Positions 34,890 to 43,968 of a stretch of DNA of 64,000 nucleotides are shown piece by piece. Below the pieces are notes generated by a model. The model had not been told where the DNA came from and searched no databases. It saw only the letters and a program-made list of their open reading frames with translations. The DNA is from Arthrobacter sp. ov118 (GTDB lineage: Bacteria > Actinomycetota > Actinomycetes > Actinomycetales > Micrococcaceae). Position 1 is the first letter of the stretch. Each line of letters begins with the position of its first letter. The stretch spans positions 124,001 through 188,000 of the forward strand of contig NZ_FPAY01000004.1 in the NCBI RefSeq assembly GCF_900116495.1. Reading direction: 5' to 3'. The position numbers and the translations under genes were made by a program.

Positions 34890-36572
34890 GTGGCTCATAT
34901 TGACGTATCCGGCATCGATTACTTCCTCTCCGACGGCACGCAGCTGCTCAACGGGGTGACGTTCAAGGTCCCGGACGGCACCAAGACGGCGCTGATCGGG
35001 CCGAACGGCACGGGCAAGACCACGCTGTTCCGGATTATCGCAGGCGACCTCGTAGCCGACGAAGGCGTGATCGGCCGCTCCGGGAACATGGGCATCATGC
35101 GCCAGTTCGTGGGCCAGGTCCGGGACGACTCCACCGTCCGCGACCTCTTGGTTTCCGCCGCCCCACCCGCGCTGGCCGCCGCCGCCCGCGCTGTGGACGA
35201 GGCGGAACTTGCGATGCTGGAGCACGACGACGAGCCCACCCAGATGGCCTATGCCCAGGCCATTGTGGACTGGGGCGACGCCGGTGGCTACGACGTCGAG
35301 ACCGTCTGGGACGAGGTCTGCATGGCCGCCCTCGGCCTGCCGTTTGACCGGGCGCAGCACCGCCCGGCGTCGAGCCTCTCCGGTGGCGAGCAGAAGCGCC
35401 TGGTCCTCGAGGCCCTCTTCGCCGGCCCCGACGAGCTCCTGCTCCTGGACGAGCCGGACAACTACCTCGACGTTCCGGGCAAGCGCTGGCTCGAGGCGAA
35501 GCTGAACGAGTCGAAGAAGACTGTGTTCTTCATCAGCCACGACCGTGAACTGCTCAATAACGCTGCCGGCCGCATCGTCACGCTGGAACCGGGCATCAAC
35601 GGCGCCGGCGCCTGGATCCATGGCGGCGGCTTCGGCTCCTACGTCGACGCCCGCGCGGACCGGAACGCGCGCTTTGAGGAGCTGCGCAAGCGCTGGGACG
35701 AGGAGCACGTCAAGCTCAAGGAACTCGTCAACATGTATAAGAACAAGGCCGCGTTCCGCTCCGACATGGCCAACCGGTACCACGCCGCCCAGACCCGGCT
35801 GGCGAAGTTCCTCGAGGCCGGGCCGCCCGAGGCCCTGCCGATCGAGCAGAACGTGCAGATGCGGCTCAAGGGCGGGCGGACGGCCAAGCGCGCCGTCGTG
35901 GCCGAGAAATTGGAACTGACCGGCCTCATGAAGCCGTTCTCCACCGAGATCTGGTTCGGCGACCGCGTGGGCGTCCTGGGCTCCAACGGTTCGGGCAAGA
36001 GCCACTTCCTGCGCCTGCTCGCCACCGGCGGCACCGACCCGGAGCGGGAGCACCTGCCGGTGTCGGACGTCGACATCGCTGAGGTTCCGCATGAGGGCAC
36101 CGTGAAACTCGGAGCCCGGATCCGGCCCGGCTTCTTCGCCCAGACGCACGTGCGGCCGGACCTGCTGGGCAAGACGCTTCTCGAAATCCTGCACCGCGGC
36201 GACGAGCACCGCTCCGGCCTCGGCCGCGAAGCCGCGGCCGGCGCCTTGGACGGCTATGGCCTCGCGGGCCAGTCCGAGCAGAAGTACGAATCCCTCTCCG
36301 GCGGCCAGCAGGCCCGGTTCCAGATCCTGCTGCTGCAGCTCTCCGGCGCCACCCTGCTGCTGCTCGATGAGCCCACGGACAACCTGGACCTGCACTCTGC
36401 CGAGGCCCTGGAACGGGCGATCGACCACTTCGAGGGCACCGTCCTTGCGGTCACCCACGACCGCTGGTTCGCCCGCACCTTCGACCGGTTCCTGGTCTTC
36501 GGCTCCGATGGCAAAGTCTACGAATCCGCCGAACCGGTCTGGGACGAAAAACGCGTCGAACGCGTCCGCTAA
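34890..36572 (+). CDS. ABC-F family ATP-binding protein
   Basis: A 560-residue soluble protein with two ABC ATPase domains and no membrane segment, the ABC-F layout for proteins acting on ribosomes. The first domain has Walker A GPNGTGKT (37-44), SLSGGEQKRL and LLLDEPDNYLD; the second has GSNGSGKS, SLSGGQQARF and LLLDEPTDNLD. A charged P-site-tRNA-interaction-type linker joins them (RFEELRKRWDEEHVKLKEL). ABC-F members act in translation control or antibiotic resistance; which applies is open. GTG 34890 follows GGGAAG. Confidence 0.92.
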   Translation: MAHIDVSGIDYFLSDGTQLLNGVTFKVPDGTKTALIGPNGTGKTTLFRIIAGDLVADEGVIGRSGNMGIMRQFVGQVRDDSTVRDLLVSAAPPALAAAARAVDEAELAMLEHDDEPTQMAYAQAIVDWGDAGGYDVETVWDEVCMAALGLPFDRAQHRPASSLSGGEQKRLVLEALFAGPDELLLLDEPDNYLDVPGKRWLEAKLNESKKTVFFISHDRELLNNAAGRIVTLEPGINGAGAWIHGGGFGSYVDARADRNARFEELRKRWDEEHVKLKELVNMYKNKAAFRSDMANRYHAAQTRLAKFLEAGPPEALPIEQNVQMRLKGGRTAKRAVVAEKLELTGLMKPFSTEIWFGDRVGVLGSNGSGKSHFLRLLATGGTDPEREHLPVSDVDIAEVPHEGTVKLGARIRPGFFAQTHVRPDLLGKTLLEILHRGDEHRSGLGREAAAGALDGYGLAGQSEQKYESLSGGQQARFQILLLQLSGATLLLLDEPTDNLDLHSAEALERAIDHFEGTVLAVTHDRWFARTFDRFLVFGSDGKVYESAEPVWDEKRVERVR

Positions 36573-36689
36573 CCGCCGCACTCCAGCAACGCCCGCGTTG
36601 ATCGCTATTGTCACTGACAAGGCTTTCAGTCTCAAAGAACCCGAAGAACTTGCCCGACTTGCCCGACACTCGGTGAAAGCAGCGATCGT

Positions 36690-37877
36690 ATGACCAGCAC
36701 CGCAATCGAACCGCAACTGAAGGCCGCAGCCGGTGCCACCTTCCTCGTCTTCGGAATCAACGGGCTGGTCTTCGCTAGTTGGGCCGCCCGCATTCCGGCG
36801 GTGACGGAGATCCTGCACATCACCTCCGGCCAGATGGGAACGCTGCTTTTGTGCGTGGCCGTCGGTTCCTTGATCGCGCTGCCCGCCGCGGGATTCGTGG
36901 TGGGCCGGATCGGCACGGCGAACACCGTGCGGGGCGCGGGGCTCGTGGCCGCGGCGGCCGGTGCTGGCGTGGCTCTGTCCCTGCTGGCGGAATCCATACC
37001 GGGCACGGCAATTGCGCTGTTCTTCTTCGGCATCGGAGTCGGCTTATGGGACGTTTCGCAGAACATTGAAGGCGCTGACGTCGAACACCGGCTCGGACGC
37101 ACCATCATGCCGCAGTTCCACGCGGCCTTCAGCGGCGGCGCGTTCCTGGGAGCCTTGATCGGCGCCGGACTGTCCACCCTGGGGGTCGGGCTCCCGGCGC
37201 ACCTGCTGGTCATCGCCGCCGTCGTCGCAGTCCTGACCACCGTGGCCCCGCGCTACTTCCTGCCCCATGTGGCCGCCGTTCCATCCGTTGCAGGTGAACC
37301 CGGCCATGGCAAGGCCGGGTTGGCGTGGCGTGACGGGCGGACGCTGCTGATCGGCGTCGTCGTCCTGGGCGCCACCCTCACCGAAGGTGCCGGCAACGAC
37401 TGGATTGCCAAGGCAGCGGTTGACGGACTCGGTGCCGAACAGTCCGCGGGCGCGCTGCTGTTTGCCGCCTTTGTGCTGGCGATGACCGCAATGCGCTTCT
37501 TCGGTGGCAGGGCGATCGACGCCTACGGCCGGGTAGCCGTGCTCCGCGCCAGCATGGCAGCAGCCGCTGCAGGCCTGTGCCTCTTCGTGTTCGCGGGAAC
37601 AATCTGGCTGGCCGCCGCCGGTGCAGTGCTCTGGGGCGTGGGGGCCGCACTGGCGTTCCCGATCGGGATGTCCGCCGCCGCGGATGACCCCCGGAAGGCC
37701 GCCGCCCGGGTATCCGTCGTGTCCACGCTGGGCTACATCGCGTTCCTCGCCGGACCGCCCCTGCTCGGCTACCTCGGCGATGTCACGGGTATCCGGGCCG
37801 CCCTGCTGGCGATCGGGGTTCCGATCCTGGTGGCCCTGCTGCTCGCCGGGGCCGCGAAGCCATTGCGCGCCCGGTAG
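36690..37877 (+). CDS. MFS transporter (YbjJ-like)
   Basis: A 395-residue major facilitator with twelve hydrophobic segments and the typical start LVFGINGLVFASWAARIPAV. The inner segment GIGVGLWDVSQNIEGADVEHRLGRTIMPQFHAAFSGG resembles the family of small-solute or fucose-type permeases, but the substrate cannot be told. ATG 36690 is the start. The 117 bp before it hold no gene and begin right after the ABC-F stop. Confidence 0.85.
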   Translation: MTSTAIEPQLKAAAGATFLVFGINGLVFASWAARIPAVTEILHITSGQMGTLLLCVAVGSLIALPAAGFVVGRIGTANTVRGAGLVAAAAGAGVALSLLAESIPGTAIALFFFGIGVGLWDVSQNIEGADVEHRLGRTIMPQFHAAFSGGAFLGALIGAGLSTLGVGLPAHLLVIAAVVAVLTTVAPRYFLPHVAAVPSVAGEPGHGKAGLAWRDGRTLLIGVVVLGATLTEGAGNDWIAKAAVDGLGAEQSAGALLFAAFVLAMTAMRFFGGRAIDAYGRVAVLRASMAAAAAGLCLFVFAGTIWLAAAGAVLWGVGAALAFPIGMSAAADDPRKAAARVSVVSTLGYIAFLAGPPLLGYLGDVTGIRAALLAIGVPILVALLLAGAAKPLRAR

Positions 37878-37952
37878 GGCGCCCGCAAAAGAGGATCTGC
37901 CAGTACCGCGCACCCTCCTGCGGTGGACGGCCTCCGGCAGTAGGGTGGTCAG

Positions 37953-39449
37953 ATGCGCACCATGTTGAGGAAGGCTCCACGCCGCTGGTCGAGCTTGGAC
38001 CGCAAACTGGTCCGCGCGGTCTCCAACCTGCCGGGCGGAAGCCACGATGATCTCTTCCGCCGCCTGTCCGCCGCCGCCACCAAGGGCAAGCTCTGGTTTG
38101 GCATTGCCGGAGTCATGGCCCTCGTCCCCGGAAAGACGCGGCGGGCAGCCCTGCACGGGGTCCTGGCGCAGGGCCTGGCATCGGCGGTCACGAACCTGGT
38201 GTTCAAAACTCTCCTGCCCCGGACCCGGCCCCTGCCTGAACATCTGCCGGTCTTCCGCTTCGTCCACCCCCAGCCCACGAGTTCATCGATGCCCTCCGGC
38301 CATTCCGCCTCCGCCGTGGCCTTCGCACTCGGTGTGGGCATGATCCGCCCGTCCCTGGGAGCGGCCCTGGCGCCGGTCGCGGCAGGGGTGGCCTATTCCC
38401 GGGTTCACACCGGCGCCCACTGGCCTTCGGATGTGGCGTTTGGGTCCGCCATCGGCGCCGGCGCCGCGCTCGTCACCCGGCGCTGGTGGCCAGTCCGGCC
38501 GCCCTTCCCGGAAACCCGCCGGAATGCCGTCCGGGCCGCGGAGCTCCCCGACGGACAAGGGCTCAGCATTGCGGTCAACACGTTAGGGGGCTCTTACGCT
38601 GCAGAAACTGCAAACGCCCTCCAGAAAGTATTCCCCAAGGCGTACATAGAGAAAATTGCGCCCGAGGAGGACGTCGCGGCACAGATTGCCACCGTTGCCC
38701 TACGCCCCGGCACCTCCGCCCTCGGCGTCTGGGGCGGGGACGGGACGGTGGGCGCTGCCACCGCTGCCGCCGTCGAACATTCCCTCCCGCTTCTGGTGCT
38801 GCCGGGTGGCACACTGAACCATTTCGCGCGGGACGCCGGAACACCCACCCTCGAGGCGGCCCGGCGGGCGGCCGACCGTGGCGAGGCGGCACTGGCGGAC
38901 ATCGGACACGTGAGGGTCGAACGCGGTCTTCCCGACAGCCCCGAACGACTTGAACTGACCATGCTCAATACCGCCAGCGTCGGGCTCTACCCGAACCTGG
39001 TCCGTCGGCGCGAGCAGCTCCAGCCGGCACTGGGCAAACCCCTGGCCGGCGTGGTGGCGATGTTCCGCACCTTCGCGGCCGGCACCCCCACCACCCTGAT
39101 CGTCAACGGGGTGCGGCACCGGCTCTGGATTCTGTACATCGGGCGCGGCCGGTACTACCCCCGCGACCACGCACCGCTGGTCCGGCCCGTACTGGCCGAC
39201 GGCGTCCTGGACCTGCGGATGATCACCGCCGACGAGCCGTTCGCCCGGCTGCGGCTGCTCTGGGCCGTGCTGACCGGCACCGTGGCCACCTCGGGTATCA
39301 CCCACCTCACCGAAACGGACCGGATCACCGTGGAATCCGCGGACGGGCACCTGGTCCTCGCCGTCGATGGAGAAGTCATGCCCGGCGTTCGGCGCATCGA
39401 CTTCACGGTCCGCCGCGGCGCACTCACCTACTACTCGCCGCTCGGCTGA
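37953..39449 (+). CDS. Fusion protein: PAP2 phosphatase and diacylglycerol/sphingosine-type lipid kinase
   Basis: A 498-residue protein with two enzyme domains. Residues about 1-190 form a PAP2 phosphatase: K-x6-RP as KTLLPRTRP, then PSGH, and SRVHTGAHWPSD. From about 205 on is a DAGK/LCB5-type kinase: GGDGTVGAA as nucleotide loop and PGGTLNHFA in the second motif. Such PAP2-DAGK fusions occur in actinobacteria and may remodel lipid phosphate pools at the membrane, with one domain adding and the other removing phosphate. The exact lipid is unknown. ATG 37953 is the start. Confidence 0.88.
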   Translation: MRTMLRKAPRRWSSLDRKLVRAVSNLPGGSHDDLFRRLSAAATKGKLWFGIAGVMALVPGKTRRAALHGVLAQGLASAVTNLVFKTLLPRTRPLPEHLPVFRFVHPQPTSSSMPSGHSASAVAFALGVGMIRPSLGAALAPVAAGVAYSRVHTGAHWPSDVAFGSAIGAGAALVTRRWWPVRPPFPETRRNAVRAAELPDGQGLSIAVNTLGGSYAAETANALQKVFPKAYIEKIAPEEDVAAQIATVALRPGTSALGVWGGDGTVGAATAAAVEHSLPLLVLPGGTLNHFARDAGTPTLEAARRAADRGEAALADIGHVRVERGLPDSPERLELTMLNTASVGLYPNLVRRREQLQPALGKPLAGVVAMFRTFAAGTPTTLIVNGVRHRLWILYIGRGRYYPRDHAPLVRPVLADGVLDLRMITADEPFARLRLLWAVLTGTVATSGITHLTETDRITVESADGHLVLAVDGEVMPGVRRIDFTVRRGALTYYSPLG

Positions 39450-39634
39450 GTCCCCACCGGCCCGCGGCCCGCGCCCCACCTGCGGGACGTCATCCTCGCG
39501 GACTACCCTGATTCGCCCCTGAATCATCCCTGAGACCGGCGAAATACGGCAGCCGCGTCGGTAGCGTGGGGTGTGCAGACGGGCCCGTGAGTACGGTGCC
39601 CCGGACAATCCCCGCTACGCAAAGGAACGCTTCC

Positions 39635-40573
39635 ATGATCGAAGCACGAGGCCTGACCAAGGTTTACGGCGACAAGACCGCCGTCGCCGGCGTCAACTTC
39701 ACCGTCGAAGCCGGCCGGGTCACCGGCTTCCTGGGCCCGAACGGGGCCGGAAAATCCACCACCATGCGGATGATCATGGGGCTGGACCGGCCGACGTCGG
39801 GCTCCGTGACCGTCAACGGATCGCCGCTCACCAAGCATGCCGCCCCCCTGCGCGACGTCGGCGCACTCCTCGACGCCAAGGCCGTCCACACAAGCCGCTC
39901 GGCCTACAACCACCTGCTGGCCATGGCCGCCACCCACAGCATCCCGAAAAAACGCGTCCACGAAGTCATCGAGATGACCGGGCTGGCGGACGTGGCCCGC
40001 AAAAAGGTGGGCGGCTTCTCGCTCGGCATGGGTCAGCGGCTCGGCATCGCCGCGGCCCTTCTGGGCGACCCGCAGACCGTCATCCTGGACGAGCCCGTCA
40101 ACGGCCTTGACCCGGAGGGTGTGGTGTGGGTCCGCAATCTGGTGAAGTATCTGGCCTCCGAGGGGCGCACCGTCTTCCTCTCCAGCCACCTCATGAGCGA
40201 AATGGCCGTCACGGCCGACCACCTGATCGTGATCGGCCGCGGGAAGATCATCGCGGACGCCCCGATCCAGGAGATCATCACGGGCAAGGGCCAGGGCCGC
40301 ACCCGGGTCCGCACCGACCAGCCGGACCGGCTCATGCAGCTGCTGGCCGGCACCGGCGTCTCGGTCGAGGTCCAGGAGCGGGAGCTCCTGGAAGTCAAGG
40401 GCCTGGATCCCCGGCAGATCGCCCGCGCAGCCCTTGACAGCCAAGTGCTGCTCTACGAGCTCACCCCGCTCCAGGCCAGCCTCGAAGAGGCGTACATGGA
40501 GCTGACCAAGGATGAGGTCGAATACCACTCGCTGATCACCACGGGCGCTCCCGTCGAAGCCGGAGGCAAGTAA
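39635..40573 (+). CDS. ABC-2 type transporter ATP-binding protein
   Basis: A 312-residue ATPase with Walker A GPNGAGKST (34-42), signature FSLGMGQRL, Walker B VILDEPVNGLDP and H-loop SSHLMSEM, plus a C-terminal extension typical of drug/lantibiotic exporter ATPases. ATG 39635 follows AAAGGAA. The next gene, 2 bp on, is its permease, and a two-component system follows, so the four genes form a drug- or bacteriocin-sensing exporter unit. Confidence 0.9.
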   Translation: MIEARGLTKVYGDKTAVAGVNFTVEAGRVTGFLGPNGAGKSTTMRMIMGLDRPTSGSVTVNGSPLTKHAAPLRDVGALLDAKAVHTSRSAYNHLLAMAATHSIPKKRVHEVIEMTGLADVARKKVGGFSLGMGQRLGIAAALLGDPQTVILDEPVNGLDPEGVVWVRNLVKYLASEGRTVFLSSHLMSEMAVTADHLIVIGRGKIIADAPIQEIITGKGQGRTRVRTDQPDRLMQLLAGTGVSVEVQERELLEVKGLDPRQIARAALDSQVLLYELTPLQASLEEAYMELTKDEVEYHSLITTGAPVEAGGK

Positions 40574-40575
40574 CC

Positions 40576-41469
40576 ATGAGCTCCACCACTGTTGAATCCA
40601 CACCGTCATCACCCCGCGGCGCCGAAAGCCGCGCCCAGCGGTCCGGCGACGGCACCAGTACCGGCCCCGGCCCCAGCTTCCTGCGGGTCCTCAACTCCGA
40701 ATTCATCAAGTTCCGCACCCTGCTGTCCACGCTGATCCTGCTCGGCTCCACCGTGGTGGTCATGGTGGGGTTCGGGGCGCTCTCCGCCTGGGGCACGGGC
40801 CAGTTCTCCGAAGCGGCGGCCCAGGACCCGGAGGCTGCCGCCCGCATCGCGGCCCAGGGCGGAGACCTCGCCGTCACCGTCCCCACCTCCGGCATCGCCT
40901 TCGCCCAGCTGATCCTGGGTTCCCTCGGGGTGCTGCTCATGAGTTCGGAGTTCACCACCGGCATGGCGCGGTCCACGTTCGCGGCGGTTCCCAGGCGCAT
41001 CCCCGCATTCGCCGCCAAGCTCGTGGTGGTGGTGCTGACGTCGTTCATCATCACCGCCGCATCGACCCTGGTCGCCGGGCTGGTGTCGGTGCCGATTCTG
41101 GACAACTACGGCCTCGGGCTCGATCTCGGAAGCTCGCAGTCGGTCAAGTTGCTTCTGGTCAACAGCCTCTACGTGGCAGCGGTCGCGGCGATCGGCATGT
41201 CCCTCGGCACGCTGATCCGCAACTCCGCGGGCGGCATCATGAGCCTGGTGGGCCTGTTCTTCGTGGCCCCCATCGCCTTCCAGCTCATTCCGGGTGACTT
41301 CTTCGTGGAGGCCCGCAAGTACCTGCCCGGCAACACCGTGGATCCGCTGACCGCCGTGGAACATGTCCCGGACACCCTGGAAGCCTGGCAGGCGGGCCTC
41401 GTGCTGGGCGCCTGGGTTGTGATCCCGGTGCTCCTGGCCGCCGTCCTGCTCAAGAAGCGGGACGTCTAG
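40576..41469 (+). CDS. ABC-2 type transporter permease
   Basis: A 297-residue integral membrane protein with six hydrophobic helices (about 45-70, 110-130, 145-180, 185-210, 220-240, 265-290) and a disordered S/T-rich N-terminal segment of about 35 residues. The final helix is followed by a basic KKRDV end. It is coupled to the ATPase gene by a 2 bp gap. The transported substrate is unknown. Confidence 0.85.
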   Translation: MSSTTVESTPSSPRGAESRAQRSGDGTSTGPGPSFLRVLNSEFIKFRTLLSTLILLGSTVVVMVGFGALSAWGTGQFSEAAAQDPEAAARIAAQGGDLAVTVPTSGIAFAQLILGSLGVLLMSSEFTTGMARSTFAAVPRRIPAFAAKLVVVVLTSFIITAASTLVAGLVSVPILDNYGLGLDLGSSQSVKLLLVNSLYVAAVAAIGMSLGTLIRNSAGGIMSLVGLFFVAPIAFQLIPGDFFVEARKYLPGNTVDPLTAVEHVPDTLEAWQAGLVLGAWVVIPVLLAAVLLKKRDV

Positions 41470-41503
41470 GCCGGCGCCGCGGCGCAGCGTCTAGGCTCAA
41501 AGC

Positions 41504-42931
41504 ATGATCGATGCAGTACCTGTGAGGGACGCGTCGGCCGGTCCGGCCGACGCGTCCCTCGCCGAACTCACCGCCCGCCGCCGCGGCCGGCTCCGCCGCT
41601 ACCTGCTGGCCCATCCTCGGGTCATGGACGTCCTGGTGGTGTGCTGCTACCTGGTCCTGGTCACGCCGACGGCGGTCGAGTCCCTCACGCACGGCGGCTG
41701 GCCGGTTGCCGTGCTGCTCGCGGCGGCCGCGCCGGCGCTGCTCTTCCGGTGCGCCTATCCGGTGCGCGTGGTGGCTGCGGTGGGAGCACTCGAACTGGCC
41801 GTCACGTTCCTGCATCCCTGGGGCTCCAATGTCTCGGCCGGGCTCTGGTTTTCGCTGTACGCCGTCGCCGTCGTCCGCACCCGGCGGTTCGCCGCGGCGG
41901 CCCTGGCCCTGACCACCGGGCCGCTGGTGGTCCTGTATTTCCTGTTGGCCGTTGGCCCGCTGGACGGGCGGCTGCCTGACATTGCGGTCCGCACCCCGGA
42001 GAACTTCCAGTTGGTCGCGAGCATCGCCGCCGCCATCAGCATCACGCTCTCTAACGTGATCGCCACCGGGATCGGCATCTCGGTGCGTCAGCGCCGTGAG
42101 CACGAACACGAGATTGCCGCCTGGGCCGCACGGGCGCAGCGGCTGGGCTCGGTCACCGAACGGAACCGCATCGCCCGCGAAATGCACGACGTCGTGGCGC
42201 ACTCGCTGACCGTCATGATCAGCCTCTCGGACGGCGCCGCCGTGGTGGTCCAGAAGGATCCCGACCGCGCCGCCGGCGTCCTCGCCGAACTCTCGAGCAC
42301 CGGACGCGCCGCGCTGGCGGACATGCGGCGCGTGCTGGGCGTGCTGCGTGACGATTCCGCCGCCGGACACGCTCCGCGCGGTCCGCTCGTGGCCGGCGGC
42401 GACCTCGCCAAACTGCTCGAAGGTTTCCGCACCGCAGGCCTGCCGCTGCACTACACGCACACCGGTCCGTCCCTGCCCCGCGACGCGGCGTTCCAGCTGA
42501 CCGTCTACCGGATCGTGCAGGAGTCGCTGACCAACGTGCTGCGCTACGGGCGCGCGCTTAGCCGCGTGGACGTGAGCATCCTTCGGAACGGCTCGTTGGT
42601 CACCATCGACGTCACCGACGACGGCAGGGGCACCGTTGATCCCGGCGGTCCCGGGGGCGGCACGCTTGACCAGGTGGGATGGTCTGGCGCCGGCGGGACC
42701 GGCGGCACCGGCGGCACCGGCCAGGGAATCGCCGGGATGCGCGAACGGGCCGGGATCTATGCCGGCACCGTGCAGGCAGGGCCCACGGGCGACGGCGGCT
42801 GGCGGGTGCATGCGGAACTGAACTGCCATGACGAGACTGCAACCGAATTCAGTGCTGGCGAACCCAGTGCAACCAAACCAGGGGGGAATAATGGCCGAGC
42901 AAGGGCCCACACGCGTTCTGCTGGTGGATGA
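41504..42931 (+). CDS. Sensor histidine kinase (HisKA_3)
   Basis: A 475-residue kinase with about five to six membrane helices (residues about 40-200), a HisKA_3 motif with the phospho-accepting histidine in RIAREMHDVVAHSLTVMI and a divergent HATPase domain ending GQGIAGMRERAGIYAG. A glycine-rich insert (GGPGGGTLDQVG through a short G-G-T repeat) sits in the ATP lid. It lies directly after the ABC-2 exporter, in the same direction, and overlaps the response regulator gene by 41 bp. Confidence 0.92.
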   Translation: MIDAVPVRDASAGPADASLAELTARRRGRLRRYLLAHPRVMDVLVVCCYLVLVTPTAVESLTHGGWPVAVLLAAAAPALLFRCAYPVRVVAAVGALELAVTFLHPWGSNVSAGLWFSLYAVAVVRTRRFAAAALALTTGPLVVLYFLLAVGPLDGRLPDIAVRTPENFQLVASIAAAISITLSNVIATGIGISVRQRREHEHEIAAWAARAQRLGSVTERNRIAREMHDVVAHSLTVMISLSDGAAVVVQKDPDRAAGVLAELSSTGRAALADMRRVLGVLRDDSAAGHAPRGPLVAGGDLAKLLEGFRTAGLPLHYTHTGPSLPRDAAFQLTVYRIVQESLTNVLRYGRALSRVDVSILRNGSLVTIDVTDDGRGTVDPGGPGGGTLDQVGWSGAGGTGGTGGTGQGIAGMRERAGIYAGTVQAGPTGDGGWRVHAELNCHDETATEFSAGEPSATKPGGNNGRARAHTRSAGG

Positions 42932-43622
42932 CCAGCCGCTGCTGCGGATGGGGTTCCGCCTGATCCTGGAGGGCGAGGACGACTTGTGCATCGTGGGCGA
43001 GGCGTCCGACGGCGCCGAAGCGGTGCGTCAAGCCAGGGAGCTCGCGCCCGACGTCGTGCTGATGGACGTGCGGATGCCCGTGCTGGACGGGATCGAGGCG
43101 ACCCGGGCCATCGCGGCCTCCGGTTCCGTCGCCAAGGTCATCATCCTGACCACCTTCGACCTGGACGAATACGCCTTTGCCGGTCTGCAGGCCGGGGCCT
43201 CGGCGTTCCTGCTCAAGGACGTGGCCCCCGCGGAGCTGATCAGTGCCGTCCGCGTGGTGGCCAGCGGTGACGCCGTCGTGGCCCCGCGCGTGACGCAGCG
43301 GCTGCTGGAGACCTATGTCCGGGGCGCCGGAACCGTGGGCACTGACGCTGCCGGCACTGATCAAGTCCCTGGGCGCCTTGCGGCCAGGGCTGCGAAGGAT
43401 CCGCTGCTGGAGGACCTCACCCCGCGCGAAAACGAGATGCTTGGGGCGTTGGCGGAGGGGCTCTCCAACGCCGAAATCGCGCACCGGTACTTCTTGTCCG
43501 AGGCCACGGTCAAGACGCACGTGCGCCGGATCCTGACCAAGCTCCACCTCCGGGACCGCGTCCAAGCCGTCGTGTATGCGTACGAGACGGGCCTCGTGGT
43601 GCCGAGCAACGCGGACTACTGA
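42891..43622 (+). CDS. Response regulator, NarL/LuxR family
   Basis: A 243-residue regulator with the receiver domain (DD at 13-14, phosphoacceptor D59 in VVLMDVRMP, K in LLKDVAP) and C-terminal LuxR helix-turn-helix (LTPRENEMLGALAEGLSNAEIAHRYFLSEATVKTHVRRI). A short glycine/aspartate-rich linker separates the domains. ATG 42891 is chosen over an upstream in-frame start at 42828 because GGGGGG precedes it and MAEQGPTRVLLVDD is the domain start. It partners with the overlapping kinase. Confidence 0.93.
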   Translation: MAEQGPTRVLLVDDQPLLRMGFRLILEGEDDLCIVGEASDGAEAVRQARELAPDVVLMDVRMPVLDGIEATRAIAASGSVAKVIILTTFDLDEYAFAGLQAGASAFLLKDVAPAELISAVRVVASGDAVVAPRVTQRLLETYVRGAGTVGTDAAGTDQVPGRLAARAAKDPLLEDLTPRENEMLGALAEGLSNAEIAHRYFLSEATVKTHVRRILTKLHLRDRVQAVVYAYETGLVVPSNADY

Positions 43623-43968
43623 CGGAGGCGGGCAGGCGGGCCTCCACCGGAGTCGGTTACCTGCGGTCTGCGGCGCTGACCGCCGGACCTGCTACTGCCG
43701 GGTAGCGGGCCCGGCACCTGCTGCAGGGCATGAAGCAGTGGTTTCAGGCACACGATGTAATTGCCTGTTGGTAATCTTAAGTTGCCCTCCATGCCCTCTC
43801 ACTGGCGCATGCTCCGGTTTGGCCGTGTGTCATTTGTGGAACTGCACAAACCGCGGCCTGTCTGGCGCGGTCTAGGGTGAAACGACACTGTGGCCCGCCG
43901 CACAGCATGGATTCCATGGAGTGCCGGCATAGAACTGGCCTGAACCCCCCACGAAGGACGGCGCATTC
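43623..43968. other. Intergenic region upstream of gabP
   Basis: 346 bp with no gene. It carries a perfect inverted repeat at 43833-43850 (see separate entry) and a locally AT-rich stretch around 43770-43785. Probable promoter and operator region of the permease gene. Confidence 0.5.
43833..43850. promoter_or_regulatory. Inverted repeat, candidate operator of the permease gene
   Basis: TTTGTG, a 6-base spacer, then CACAAA: an 18-bp two-fold symmetric site about 120 bp before the gabP start. Symmetry and position fit a dimeric repressor or activator site; the regulator is unknown. Confidence 0.5.

Noticed and set aside
34830..36818. 662-residue minus-strand ORF opposite the ABC-F gene
   Set aside because: Shadow of the ABC-F gene, whose motifs are complete on the plus strand.
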